64,000 nucleotides of DNA from Macquaria australasica (GCA_005408345.1 SEMN01000351.1:124001-188000), one strand, 5' to 3'; positions 39,770-54,173 are shown, numbered from the stretch's first letter. The notes: generated from the sequence alone by a model not told the origin. Numbers and translations: made by a program.

Positions 39770-39948
39770 AAAGATCTAAGAATGGTAAGCTACCAGGCAA
39801 GGTGCTGGCGTCCGTCGGGAGCAACTTAGGGTTCACTATCTTGCCCAAGGACACTTCAACATGTAGACAGCAGGAGCCAGGGATCAAACTGCCAACCAAC
39901 CCTGGGATTAATGGTCGACCAGCTCTACTTCCTGAGCCATAGCCGCCC
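39770..39948 (-). mobile_element. tRNA-derived SINE
   Basis: On the minus strand the element starts GGCGGCTATGGCTCAGGAAG. Box A is TGGCTCAGGAAG (39928-39939) and box B is GTTTGATCC (39881-39889), one base from GTTCGATCC. The tail reads TGTCCTTGGGCAAGATAGTG and CAACTTGC-like phrases such as GTTGCTCCCGACGG. I recognise this as a very common teleost SINE family, though I cannot give its formal name with confidence. Confidence 0.75.
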
Positions 39949-40859
39949 TGAGAATAGCAAGGGGAATTTCTGGTGTGCAATGAGCATTACAGCCTCACGT
40001 TTAGTCCTGAAAGATTCAACTTGTTACACTAAAACTTTAGATCACAGTAGATAAAACTTAAATATAAACATTAAGATAAGTGGTAAGTGTTTTTGCTTTT
40101 GCATAAGGGAAATACTAAAGATAAAAATAATAATCACAGTTCAACAGCTGAACATGTTGAACATAAACCAACTAAATGCCTTCATAGACAGACTTGCAGG
40201 TTGGGATGGCTGTGCAGGCGACATGTGCATCACCAGCTACTCAGATTGTCACGAGCACAGATGGAAAAACAAATGAAAAGAAATGTGTCCTCGAGTGTAA
40301 ATATGCATTGTAAGCTGTTCGCATTATCAGATTTGCAGATGGAGATAACATATGCGCAGAAATATATGCTATCACCATGTAAAATTTACAGTTGGAGTTA
40401 ATATCACAGCACAAGCGTTATTACACCATGATCTGAGTATCGGGTATTGACTCAGCGTGCAACATGAGCTTGTGATGTGGTTACTGTATGTAAGGGTGGC
40501 TGGTCAGTATCTGGGCAGCTGGCAGCCTGCAGCTCTCATGCTGATGGGGGAGGCAGATGCGGCATCATCTCGCTTAGCTCTTGTTTATACAGAGGAAGTT
40601 GAATCTATCTGTCTGTTGGTTTGTCAGGCTCTCCTCCCTGGCGTGTTGAGGTGTGTGACAGAGAGATGGAGAGAGATGGAGGCTGGACTGGCAGAGTGAG
40701 AGCAGACTGTCTCTCTGTAATGAATATAAATGGGCTCCAGGTCTCACTCTCCTCATCTGGCTCCCCTCTCTGAAAACAGGCATGGTGCGAGGATGTGGGA
40801 TGGGGGGTGGCCTATCCTCCTTCCCCTCCCTCTCTTCTTACTCACATACTTGCTGCAGT

Positions 40860-40861
<2 letters not shown>

Positions 40862-40912
<51 letters not shown>
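40862..40912 (+). repeat. (CA)n microsatellite
   Basis: An uninterrupted CA array of about 25 units. Confidence 0.96.
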
Positions 40913-40913
<1 letters not shown>

Positions 40914-41009
40914 ATACAAACGTGTTTCTTTCTTGGTTTTGTGGTGTTCATCCAAAACAGGAAACTTCATCATAATGTTGTCAAACTAACTGTGTTTAAA
41001 TGAAGTGTT

Positions 41010-41568
41010 TCTTTCTTTATTTGGTTAGTTCTCACATCCCCTTTTACATTAAAAATATTACATACATACGACATAGTTGACAGTTTCCTTTACAAGGGGT
41101 TACAATATTCATAAGGTCTTATAGCTGAACAATTTAACATGAAAATATGTATACAAATAAATCAGAACAAGTAATATGAAATAATATCAACACTGAAAAT
41201 AACCAATGTAAATAACACAAAAACATCAAAATAAAACTAAACAGGGGTTATATATAAGTTCACCTTACATAGATGTACACATTCAGTCCAATATACACAG
41301 GAAAATATCTATATTATTTATTAAAACATTTAATTTCCTGTGTATCTTGTCTCTGTTTAAAGAAGTCATATTAGACGTCCTCAGGATATTACCTGCAGTC
41401 CACTTCCTTACTAAGTACATGATCCTTCAATTATCCATCCCAGTGTTCCCCCATTACCTCCATTAGTGGCGTCCATCTTTCTATAAAAAGTTCCCTCTGT
41501 AGCATATATGTATTTTTTTCCATTGTATAAATACTTCTTAGGATTGTTAACCACTCAGTGTAGGTAAA
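41010..41568 (-). mobile_element. L1-like LINE 3' end (5'-truncated, antisense)
   Basis: On the minus strand, 41568 to 41431 is an open 45-codon stretch ending in TAA. It reads FTYTEWLTIL, then IYTMEKNTYM, then LFIERWTPLMEVM. The pattern W..L..I..MEK.TY.L, then F...W.P, is what I expect at the extreme C terminus of L1-clade reverse transcriptase proteins. The AT-rich sequence down to about 41010 would be its 3' UTR. Everything upstream of the C-terminal tail is missing. The element lies antisense to spop. Confidence 0.6.
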
Positions 41569-41765
41569 TGAAGTGTTTTATATTTTTAATGAAAGATAAT
41601 GTGTGTTACCATAAAAATTTAACTCAAACTGTAATCTTTCTATTTTACTTTCAGTTTTACTCTTCTTATGCAAGTCACGCTTGATGATGTCAAATGACAG
41701 GAGATTGGTTGTTGTGATAAAGTGACAAATTCTTTTGATGGTTTAAGATACACATACGTTATATT

Positions 41766-42036
41766 AGTGCTGAAAGGATTCGTTGATTAATCGATTGGTT
41801 AATCACCAGAAAATTCATTTATGAAGCAAAACGCCCAAAATTCTCTGGTTCCAGCTAAAGTGTGAAGGTTTGCTACTTTTCTTTGTTTCACATCATTGTA
41901 AAAACAACATATTTTTTGACTGGTTAGACTGTTTTTTTTAGACTTTTCTGACATTTTATAGACTAAGCATGTAAACAATGAATCCGAAAAATAATCCACA
42001 GATAAATCGTAACAAAAAAAATCATTAGTTGCAGAC
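41766..42036 (-). mobile_element. decayed hAT-like repeat, family I, copy 5
   Basis: The minus strand starts TCTGCAACTAATGATTTT, then GTCTATAAAATGTCAGAAAA, then CTTTAGCTGGAACCAGAGAA, and ends TTAATCGATTAATCAACGAA with TTTCAGCAC at the eroded terminus. It is one of the most complete copies of the family in the window. Confidence 0.75.
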
Positions 42037-42999
42037 CGACGTCATATACTAAATCACAATGTTGCATGCTGTAAGTTGTTCTTCTCTGTACAAAGGTAAA
42101 CACATACAATAAATACTTTCTTTGTGAAGCCCACGATGCACAATTGTTGTTTAGATCTGAGGAAAAATACACCCTCTACTACAGTGCAATTGAAGACAAC
42201 GTCAACCCTCATAAATTGAAATGTTGAATCCCAACAAGTACTGAACGTTTTAGGCTTCACAATGTCGTATTGTAGCAGCTATTGTCTGTTCCTTTACTTT
42301 GCTGTATTTGCCAGAGAGGAGATTAAGACGTATACTGTGCAGGATCTGAACTAGTTTTCCCTCTTTCTCTCTAAGCACCCTTACCCTCATCCTTATTTCC
42401 TCTGCTTTTTATCCAACCTGCGAGGTGCTGATGGAGCCCAAGTAGCAGCAACAAACACTACCTTATCTGAAGCACAGCACCTCCATTACCTCCTTACTTT
42501 CTTTTAATTGCCTTTGGGGGGAACACAGTCTTTGTAAATCTCTGCACAGCATACACTGTAATGTGACAATATTTATTCTCTCTATGCCTTGTGCATTATC
42601 ACCTGTTAGTCATTCTTCCCATTCACACTGTCATCGTCTGATTCCCATGACAAATGAACTGTCTGCAGACATTTCTTCTGAGGGAGTCCTATGATTAGCA
42701 CACATCTCCTCCATCTCTCAGAGTTGTTATTGCTGCTTTCCTCTTGTCGCTCTGCTCTTGATGTTTCTCATGAAAAGGATGAAAAAAAACATCCTCAGCT
42801 TTATTCTGGTTAAGTGTCATCTGGGTCTGTTTAGAAAGTGGTGAGGCTGTTAGCAGTGCTGCCAGTGTTGTCATGTTTTCTTAAATTGATTCCCTGTGAT
42901 TACTTGGCATTCATGGCGCTCTTTAAGGGACAGGGTACAAGAAAAGCACTTGGTAAAATGTGCTTTAGATATGCTGTGAAACAAAGCCCGAATGATGAT

Positions 43000-43001
<2 letters not shown>

Positions 43002-43067
<66 letters not shown>

Positions 43068-43082
43068 ACACACAAACACACA
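43002..43082 (+). repeat. (CA)n microsatellite, impure 3' end
   Basis: About 30 pure CA units followed by CAGACACACACACAAACACA. Confidence 0.95.
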
Positions 43083-44351
43083 TGCGTATACGCCCTCACT
43101 CACTCATATAGACTATAATTAATTGCCAGGAAGTCTCAGGTAATTTAAATTGCAAATCAGTGCAGCCTTGTTCTCCCAACTTTTGTGATTAATATTTTAT
43201 TGTTTTACTGAGCGAAAATGCCACCAGTGTTTTTCATCAGATACAAATAGCACAAAAGAAGAAAAGGGGGGAACTGGATTGAGGAAGATCAGATGCAGGC
43301 GTTATCTCTAAACATTAATTAAGTCGTGTCTGGTTCTGGAGCTGTCGAGGTCGCCTCTCCTGTCTCGCGAAGACAGAGGTCTCTCTCCCTTTTCACCCAT
43401 TTCTCGCTCTGTCTCTCTGCACTCTCGGCCTGATACTCAGTTTCTGCCAAGTTTTCTCAGGTCCTGAATTTCTCTTTCAATCAGCCACTAATTAAGCAGC
43501 GGAGTGGAAGGGTTTCTTTGGCAGGAGATCGGGGGGAACGTGCAGGTCACGTGGAAAAAAAACGATCCTGAGACCTTGTGGTGACTTAGGTATGAAATGT
43601 GTGGAGAGGAGCAGAGGATGAAGCCAGCGGAAATTAGAGTTTTAGGCAGCAGAGAAATTAAGCTTTGAAACCAAACTGTCGCATCTTCCTTTGTATTTTC
43701 TTTTCAACAAGATTTTCAATCCTGTGAGACTACAAGTGTAGCAAAGGACCAAAAATTAGACAAAAATAATGAGGAAGTTTCCCATTGAGAGGTGATGAGG
43801 CCATTGCAGTGTAAACCTCAATCACAGCATTTCAGGATGAAATAAAGTCCTGGATGCAAGTTCTTCTAAAAAAACAACGTTGACCTTTCTTAGCCAGCAC
43901 TGGCTTTTGAAAGTATTGTGTGACCTTGTGTGAGTACAGATTGGCAGCTTGAGATGAAAGTCCTAAGTCTGCCACTTCACTTAGAGCCACGGTGGACGGG
44001 TGCAGCCTGGCTGGAATCAGATGGTTGGCACAGCACTCTGCTCCTCTCAAAGCAAAACAAAGACGAAACCACGCGCAGACAAAGGAAGGCTTCCCCCAGT
44101 GAAGCAGAGAGCGCGCAGTGCTGTGCTTTGAATGCTGAAGCCTCCTTTAAAACAAATGAATTCAGAGCCCTTACGTCCTGCTTACTAGGAAATACTTCTC
44201 AATTAGACTAAGCATTCAATTAGGAATTACAGTGACACACACAGACACATACACACTAGCACTCACACAAGGTCACAGCTTTTCATAGTAATGTGATTCA
44301 CTAGCTTAAAGTCAGAGTTATTTTAATGGCTGTGTTTCTGTGTCCCTACAG

Positions 44352-44557
44352 GGTGCCCGTAGCTATTTTGGAGCCTGGACATCCTGTTGTACTGGATTCA
44401 TCTCTCTGCAGCACTCTGTACGGCAGGTGTTGTTTAAGAGGTGGCCAGCTTGACTGATTATTGGCCCCTCCCTCCCCTACACGGCCCCATACCGCCTCAC
44501 TCCACACCTGGCTGGTGGTTCGGCCCCATTCAGGTCATCTCTGCATCAAGGCTGGCA
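44352..44557 (+). other. spop: 5' UTR part of the first coding exon of spop
   Basis: A good acceptor (GTTTCTGTGTCCCTACAG, to 44351) and the absence of any ATG over 206 bases favour this as leader sequence. The reading frame of the spop start is closed by TAA at 44435-44437, so the protein cannot begin further upstream in this exon with an ATG. A GTG at 44441 is in frame but is not a likely start. Alternative acceptors exist at 44410 (CTCTCTGCAG) and 44533 (CCATTCAG). Confidence 0.6.
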
Positions 44558-44635
44558 ATGTCCAGAGCCCCAAGCCCCCCTCCCTTGGTGGAAATGTCCA
44601 GCGGTCCCGTGGCTGAGAGCTGGTGTTATACTCAG
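44558..44635 (+). CDS. spop: spop coding exon 1 (residues 1-26)
   Basis: The exon encodes the N-terminal tail, MSRAPSPPPLVEMSS and then GPVAESWCYTQ, and ends on a whole codon before GTGAGG at 44636. SPOP recruits substrates to CUL3-RBX1 ubiquitin ligases in nuclear speckles. This tail precedes its MATH domain. Compared with the mammalian protein as I remember it, only positions 4, 10 and 11 differ (Ala, Leu, Val). The SPSPPP and EMSSGP wording separates it from the paralogue SPOPL, which has PTPPLP and DMSTGP. The start ATG has G at -3, a fair context; a second in-frame ATG is Met13. The 78-nt length agrees with the phase-0 first coding exon of vertebrate SPOP. The next exon is 1.4 kb away. 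Confidence 0.96.
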
Positions 44636-46048
44636 GTGAGGAGGGATGCATGACTCTGTTGTGTGTGTGGGAGTGCATGTGACTGGCTGCATAACCTAAC
44701 TTATCCCCTTTGGTAGTTGCTTTAATTCCAAGACTCCATGCGATTTCAATTTCATGTCAACAAATAGTTTATTTTACTCAATACAAGGTGAGATACTTCT
44801 CTGTTAGGAATTAAAGGAGAACTCCACCAACTTACACATCAAAGTCTGTTTACAGGTCTTGCCAAGTACTACTGCATATGTGAAAAACGTTATATAAAGC
44901 CTTTTGTGGCTCCAGAGGGAGCTGCGTCAAAGCTGATAAATTGCTTCAAATGATGTCACTTGAGTCAGCGTCGGTTGGGGCTGAAGACTACACGTTTGAA
45001 AATGAAAACTATCTTGGGGTGTTAGAAAGAAGTGAGGCTAGCGGCTGGAGGCTACATTTGCCGCTACTAGCATAGTACACCCAAATCTCCAACTGGCCGT
45101 CGAGTTGCATTGTGGGTAATGTAGGCACCAGGTTTCGACAAGGAAGGTGAATGTGTGGAATAAAAAAGGCAATACCTCTGGTTCTCCTGCATCGATTTAA
45201 AACAAACAAACAAAAAAAAAACTGTCCATTGTGAGTCCGGCAATGTTTTAGAGGTGCAATGCTAAATCAGTGGAGTTCTCTTTGAAGGGTGTGATCAATG
45301 ACTGACTGATAGATGTGTTATCTACCTTATACTGTATCTGAAAGCAACTTGTTTTTTGCTGTTTCTTGTTTTTTCTGTGTTCTGTCAGGTTTTTGCATAA
45401 TGTTAACAGGAGCTAACTGTGAGTAAGACAGCCGTTGAATAGAGTTTGAATTTGTTTCAGTAAAATTAAGCTTTTTGGTGCCCACTTTTGCTCTGTGGAT
45501 GTGGGTGTTGCATCTGAAAGTAAGCCTGTTTATCAAGACAGAAGAAATTCACTTTAAATGAACGTCATATTTTATGTGACTGGTCAATGAGCAGATTCAT
45601 GGAATGAATTATGTCTGGATTGTTCTAGTAACTGATTCAATATTACAAGCCTAGTTAGTCTCCCACAAAAAATTGTGTCAGTTTAGGTGTTTTCTTTGTT
45701 TAAAGGTTACCCATTGTGTTTGTTTTAGTTATTGCAGTACAGGATTTGCTAGTTCAGGCATCACTTTCCTGTTAAGAGCCAAGCTAGATAACGTATGTCA
45801 TTGATGTCTGTTTTTTCATCTCCTCTATGTCCTTGCAAAATTGTTGAGTTCTTTCTTTTGCCGCTTTTACAATATCCTTTCTTCTTTCCCTTCGTTTGTT
45901 GTCAGTGTTTATTAAGATGAAAGGCAGTTTTGATGTGCGGTTTTGAAGTCCAGGCTGACCAAACACCACTTACCCATATAGAATAGAATAGATAAATATA
46001 TAAATAAAGAGATCTGGTTTCAGCCCTTCCTGTGTCTTTTCTGCGCAG
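44636..46048 (+). other. spop: spop intron after coding exon 1
   Basis: A 1413-base phase-0 intron, GTGAGG to TTTCTGCGCAG. A TIR-flanked repeat fills 44.81-45.29 kb. A short AATAGA/AATATA tract lies just before the acceptor. Nothing else is recognised. Confidence 0.9.
44811..45285. mobile_element. non-autonomous TIR element in spop intron
   Basis: The left end AAAGGAGAACTCCACCAACT and the reverse complement of the right end, AAAGAGAACTCCACTGATTT, match over about 17 bases with one gap. The body contains CAAAGTCTGTTTACAGGTCT and GTTGCATTGTGGGTAATGTA, phrases I recognise from a common teleost repeat. No transposase frame and no clean target duplication are visible. Confidence 0.65.
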
Positions 46049-46170
46049 ATCAAAGTGGTGAAGTTCTCCTACATGTGGACCATCAACAACTTCAGCTTCT
46101 GTCGTGAGGAGATGGGAGAGGTCATCAAGAGCTCCACTTTTTCCTCAGGAGCCAACGACAAACTCAAATG
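46049..46170 (+). CDS. spop: spop coding exon 2 (residues 27-67, MATH domain start)
   Basis: The frame reads IKVVKFSYMWTINNFSFC, REEMGEVIKSS, TFSSGANDKLK and the first two bases of Trp67. It starts after CTGCGCAG and is 122 nt long, as in vertebrate SPOP, where the coding sequence reaches 200 nt here. This is the first part of the MATH (meprin and TRAF-C homology) beta-sandwich that binds serine/threonine-rich degrons. GANDKLKW distinguishes spop from spopl (GPSDKMKW). It matches the mammalian protein as I remember it. The donor, GTTGGT at 46171, is unusual; only this position keeps the frame into exon 3 (TG plus G gives Trp). If the intron were retained, the frame stays open until a stop at about 46403. 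Confidence 0.97.
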
Positions 46171-49109
<2,939 letters not shown>

Positions 49110-51984
49110 TAATTTTCCTTAACTGTCCACCACTTCTGTAATTTTCTTAACTTGTCATTGGAAATAAGTTGGCGTTAATAACTGAAAAACTATTGAGGCC
49201 CAACCTGCATAAAAGTCTCAGAAAACCGAGGATATCTCAAAGTTTGAGAGGTTCAAAATTAAAAACTCCTGTCACACCTGTGTCTTTGGGGCACTGAAAT
49301 TTGTAATGTAGGAGGTGGGGAGTGTGTCTAATACTCGAAGTTCTTCTAATAATGTGAGGTATTGATAGCCATATGGGCTTGTGTAATCATTGCCGGTTGG
49401 ATTCATTTCCAGTAAATATATAATTCAAAGTAGCGTGGGGCAATTTTGATTTTAATTAAAAAAGACCCAACCTTTTCAGAAGTCTTCGTCCGCCTCTCTC
49501 CCCGCTGATGAATTGGAAATGAATGTGCCTCCAATTCCTGCTTTTTTTTTAATTAGGTTATGTTATGGGGAGGAAAAGCAAACTTGTGTGGAATTGAATT
49601 AGTGAGGGCCAGATGTGACCGCTTCCTGGTTATCAGGCTTTCTGGCTGCCTCCCTCTCTCCTAATACCCTGCAGCATACTGTACAGGAAGCGTGGAGGAG
49701 GGAAGATGGGGCGGGCGGGAGGTGGGGAGAGGAGAGAAGACGTGGGAGGCGGAAGTGTGTTTGAATCGGAGGCGTATGCAGTGAAACTGTGTACAACCCC
49801 CTGCGGTGCAGGTTGTGTAGAAAGGGAAATCATTTTTCCTGCTGTGCAACATTCCCCCATGCAAACTTGACACCCCCACCCCCTCATGTGTACTCTCAGT
49901 CCCTCATTTGCTCACCTAGACCTCTCTCTCCTCTCTTTCACATTCACGATGTCACTTTCTTTTTCTTTTATCCTCTTTTTATCCCACTTCTGCCCTGTAA
50001 TGTTGGAATACCACCTCTTAACTCTCAGTGACAGGCTCACGAAAAAGAAGGTTATTGTCCTTAAAGCTTTCTCTCCTGGCTATAATGCTGAGTGCTGGTG
50101 GATGTGTGGTATTGTGGTGAGGATTTGCCTGCGGTATGAGTAATAAATAGACCTTTGAGGTGTTTGACTTCACTGCTTGGCGATTTCGTGAGCACTGCTC
50201 CCCTAAATGACCACAGAAAAGCCTGAATGTGGGGAATACCGAGTGAAGTGAAGAGGATCTCATTTTCCTCTCCTCGTCTCTTTTTGCGTCTCAAGGGGCT
50301 TTTGGCTATAAATGGTGTGCTCTATGGTGCACACCCCATCCCATTCTTGCCATATTCCCTCCTCCAATCTTCCCACAATCCCCCTGGGGAGACCTGGTCC
50401 CGCCACTTCGCTCCCCCTGTCACAGGAGAAAATTACCCAACTGCCAGCATATTTGTGACAGTTTAGTGAGCACTCCGTCTAAGAATATGGCAGCTAAGAT
50501 TGCTCTATCGGTTCTGGATCATTTAGAATCCAATTTAATCCAGGCCTCTAGGAAAAAAGGCCAAATAAAAACAAAGTGCCTTAATTAAGAGAGCTATGTG
50601 GCTGTGGACTGTTTATGTGGCAGGTCACTGCTCAGCCTGCTTATACACTTTGTCCCGGTGGGGACAATTTTTAATAAAATGCATATTAAGCCTTAGTACT
50701 TTAAGCAGGAATAGTTAGGTAGAAGAATGAGTGGATAGTCAGTAAAGAAATAAAAGTTTTGAAACTGTAGTGAATACTACTAGTATTGAAACATAGAGTA
50801 ACATTGCTATCGAATTCACATGTCAAAATCCTACTGATGGAAATCCTCAGTGCTGAGCTTAACAAGTTTGTGTTTGAGGTGTCTGTTTGAATTTCTGGCT
50901 TTTGTAGCTTTTGGTTGAGGCAAACTCGCACTTACAAGCCATTCTCTGTCACTAATGCAAAAGCATTGGCCAAACACTCCTTGTTTAATTTCTCCCAGAC
51001 TCTGAGCAGGTATACATTTTGCTTTGTATTGATGTGCTGACTAGCGTGTGTCCAAGATTTGAAGGCTGCACTACGATGGCAGATTTTGACTGGATATCTT
51101 GACGTTATCTGATGAAACACCACATCCGCATCAGCCCTTGAGCCCCCCACTAGAGAGTGTGTGTCTGTGTCTGGATCCTCTGATGGTCTGTACTTGCTAA
51201 TGGAGATAGATTCAGGCAGCAGCGGCAGCCCTCCACACCCCTCCCCTCACAGTACTCCTGTACTCTCGGCTTGGCCACATCATTTCTCTCCCTGGCTTAA
51301 TGTGCTGGTTCTCTCCTCTGAGGCTGTTGGGTGGGTTGTAACTTGTCTCTTGACACCCCCCACACCCCCCTCCCCTCCTCTCCTCCTCCTTTTGCCAGGG
51401 AAAACATCTGCCCCCCTGCAGACTCCTGTTCTGACAGCTCAGAGAGGAGAGATGGAAAGTTCTCATCCTCTGCCGCAAGCTGTTCTGTATTCAAATAGTC
51501 TCCTTGTTAAGTCTCCCCTACAGACAATGGTTTTGTTGTGTTGTAGCCAAAAGCTAAATGAGCTTATGTGTGTATGAGTTGGCTGCAGAGTCTAGTTACA
51601 GCAGGTTTTCGGTGTGGGCCGCTTCTATATTTTGTAGCTGGAGAATCAGCTGTCTTTTTTTTTTGGTTTCAGTTAATTGAAGCTCTGGATGTGAGCTTGT
51701 CAGAGTCTGTTGCCCTCAGTAACTGATGGAGGTGATCAGGTATTCTGTGTGGGTGAGTGGAGCACGGCTAATAGAGTAGAAGCTATTGGTCAGTCTTTAC
51801 ATAATCAGATGGTATTGACATTGGTAGAATGTCAATAGGCATGTTTGTGCTGACACCAGCTTACAGAGCTCAAACTTCAGTAGACATGAGATTTTCTTCT
51901 CTGAAAGACTGTATGTCATGTTTATATGTGTGGGCTATCTGTCTGCTTTATCCCAGCCAATGTAAATCAGTGTGTAGAGGGAAT

Positions 51985-53165
51985 AAAGTTTTTCGAAAAA
52001 TCAGTTTATTGGCATTTCCAGTTATAACATGTGTACAAATCACATATCGAATAATTTAACATAGTAAATCCTCCCCCACCCCCCACCCCACACTCCCTGA
52101 TCCTCTATATGAAATATAATTTAGAAAAAGAATAAATTACACACAGTTAATCAGAGACAAACAGAGAAGGAAAAAAAGAAAGAAAAAAAACCAGCAAAAG
52201 ATTCAACATTATTCACCAAATACACACATAGACGTACTCTCATCTGACAATTAATACAAGTTGGGCCGTTCCAGACTCAAGTCAAGAGGTATCTCAGTTT
52301 GTTACATTGGTTAGATGATCAAAGTAAATCAGAAAAGGCGTCCAGACTTATCCTTATCACCCCTTAAAGTGAATTTTATCTTCTCCACCTTAAGATGAAA
52401 TATGATATACCTGATCCATCTGGCATGGGATGGAGGTTTTGAGCTCTTCCAGTTTAAAAATATTAGATGTCGGGCCAGTAAAGGACACCACATTATACAT
52501 CACATCATATTGATCACTGTCTTCAGGTCTCACACCAAATATAGAAATTAAAGGATGTGGGTCAATAGTTGTACTAAAAACTTTGCTCAAGGCAGGGTTC
52601 GACATTTACCATGGCCCCTATGGCCCGTAGCCACAAAAAGTTAATTTGTGGCCACCAGATACTCCATGTAGGTGGCCCCCTGTGGCCACCAAGTTTTATC
52701 CCTATACTGCGAGCCTTCGCCAAAACAACGTTACAGTTCAGATAGACTGTGAACTAAGAGACTGTGAGAGAATATATGTACCATATGTTTACAAAGAACT
52801 TGACTTTTCAATTTAATACATACATAACAGACATACATACATTATTATAAAAAAGTATTTTCATTCTGTTAATGTCTTTTCATTTATTGAAGTGTCACAG
52901 TTAAGGAAGTCTGTGTTAAGTTGCCTTAAGTTGCGTTAAATTGCCTTTTCTGTATTGTTTTTACATAACTTTACATTCGGGCCACCAGAAATATACACCA
53001 AGCCCCTAAATGTGGTGGCCCTTTAGCCAGTTTAGCTTTGGTAAGGTGGACATGATGAACAATCTTAAATAGTATAAGCCCGTATCTGCTGCTTGAAGAG
53101 GAAGAGTGTACGTTGTTCTAAAACTGCATACCACAGATCATTAGGGAGAGGTGTTAATAAAGTTT
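51985..53165 (-). mobile_element. L1-like LINE 3' fragment, interrupted by a hAT-like element
   Basis: From right to left on the minus strand, 53.16-53.03 kb reads YGLILFKIVHHVHLTKA, typical of the (L)xxFKxxHRxHxTKARLS block late in L1-clade ORF2. After the insertion, from 52592, come LSKVFSTTIDPHPLISIFGV and RPEDSDQYD. After a frameshift near 52478 it reads LARHLIFLNWKSSKPP and VEKIKFTLRG, ending in TGA at 52329-52331. That is the usual C-terminal end (ARxLIxxxWKSxxPP ... EKIxFxLRG). The remainder to about 51985 is 3' UTR. It is 5'-truncated and frameshifted, so dead, and antisense to spop. Confidence 0.75.
52593..53033. mobile_element. hAT-like repeat inserted in the L1 fragment
   Basis: It begins CAGGGTTCGACATTTACCAT and is rich in GTGGCCACC-type units at both ends (TGTGGCCACCAGATACTC on the left, GTGGTGGCCCTTTAGCC on the right). 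I recognise the left terminus and the GGCCAC phrases from a common teleost hAT-type repeat whose terminus reads CAGGGxTCGACATT. The right terminus is degenerate, so its boundary is set by where the L1 frame resumes. Confidence 0.6.
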
Positions 53166-54095
53166 TAAATTAGATTTAGAAACTCTGTTACTAGTGAGAT
53201 AAATATACAGTTGTATAGACTGAGGTCACATCAGTAGGTTTTGAGAGATGGATGTGGATGTGAGTGTGGTCTGCTGGTGGTTGTGAGTAGTGGTTAGTGT
53301 AGGGATTTTTGCAAAAGTTGAACGTGTGAAGGATAAGGCCAAAAGCGTGACAGACAGGAAGAGAGATGTTGACTCTGGCTGCTGTGTCGGCTGTTATTTT
53401 TCTACATGCCAGCTCGTCTGCTGGCGACCTTCTCGTTCTGTGTGCCAACCGTGCCCCTGAGGCCTCTGCCTGAATATGGATGCCCTGCTCACTTAAACAC
53501 CATGGCATCGCTCCCGCTTTCCTCCTCTTCTCTCTGTCTCTGGCTCAGACCTCATTTTTTCTCACCTTCCTCATCACCTTCAGTCTTTTTTTGGCGGGGT
53601 GAGAAACTTCACTCTTCAATGCCGGGGAACTATCAAAGTGCATTGCAGCGTGGTGAAATCTTGAAAATCATCTCTGTTCTATTATTGAGTGGTACCCGTT
53701 CACGTCTACATTATAACTGTGATAAATTCCATAATCATTTTCCCATTCGATATTGAGATCTATATATTTCCTCACCACATAATCTCCTATCTACGCTTGT
53801 CAATCTCTCTTTCATACCAGCCTTTTTCATCTCTCACACTTTGCCCGTCAGGTATCTCAGTTGCACCGACCCCCTCCACCGCTGTCCAGCTCCGTTTGGT
53901 ATTCTGGCAGAATGGCTGCACCTCTGCCACCTTGGCCGGCTTACTGAAAGAGTGAGCACCAGCAATCTGACCTGCAGTTGATTCTCTGCCAGTGCAGGTT
54001 TCTGATGCCCCACTAGAGATGGCAGCATGACATTAGCTGAGCTCAGCACACACACAGACACACACCCTCATCATTGCTGCCTGCATGCATGTGTA

Positions 54096-54099
<4 letters not shown>

Positions 54100-54171
<72 letters not shown>
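54100..54171 (+). repeat. (CA)n microsatellite
   Basis: A pure CA array of about 36 units within the intron after coding exon 3. Confidence 0.97.

Positions 54172-54173
<2 letters not shown>

Larger units (their letters stand above)
22707..44351 (+). other. spop: putative 5' UTR intron of spop, right part
   Basis: Noncoding sequence ending in GTTTCTGTGTCCCTACAG, a good acceptor for the first coding exon. It holds TIR elements at 23.1 and 26.3 kb, an L2-like tail at 29.2 kb, SINE-like sequence at 38.8 and 39.8 kb, an L1-like 3' end at 41.0-41.6 kb, another hAT-like copy at 41.8 kb, and microsatellites. A short (TG)n lies at 31597-31625 and another at about 38281-38300. In 23.45-26.0, 26.9-28.1, 29.35-37.8, 42.04-43.0 and 43.1-44.3 kb I see no nameable feature. 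A 199-codon frame at 37027-37626 has no recognisable domain. Confidence 0.45.

Noticed and set aside
44441..44557. 39-codon in-frame extension upstream of the spop ATG
   Set aside because: It opens with GTG, contains no ATG, and is preceded by an in-frame TAA at 44435-44437. The ATG at 44558 gives the known SPOP N terminus.
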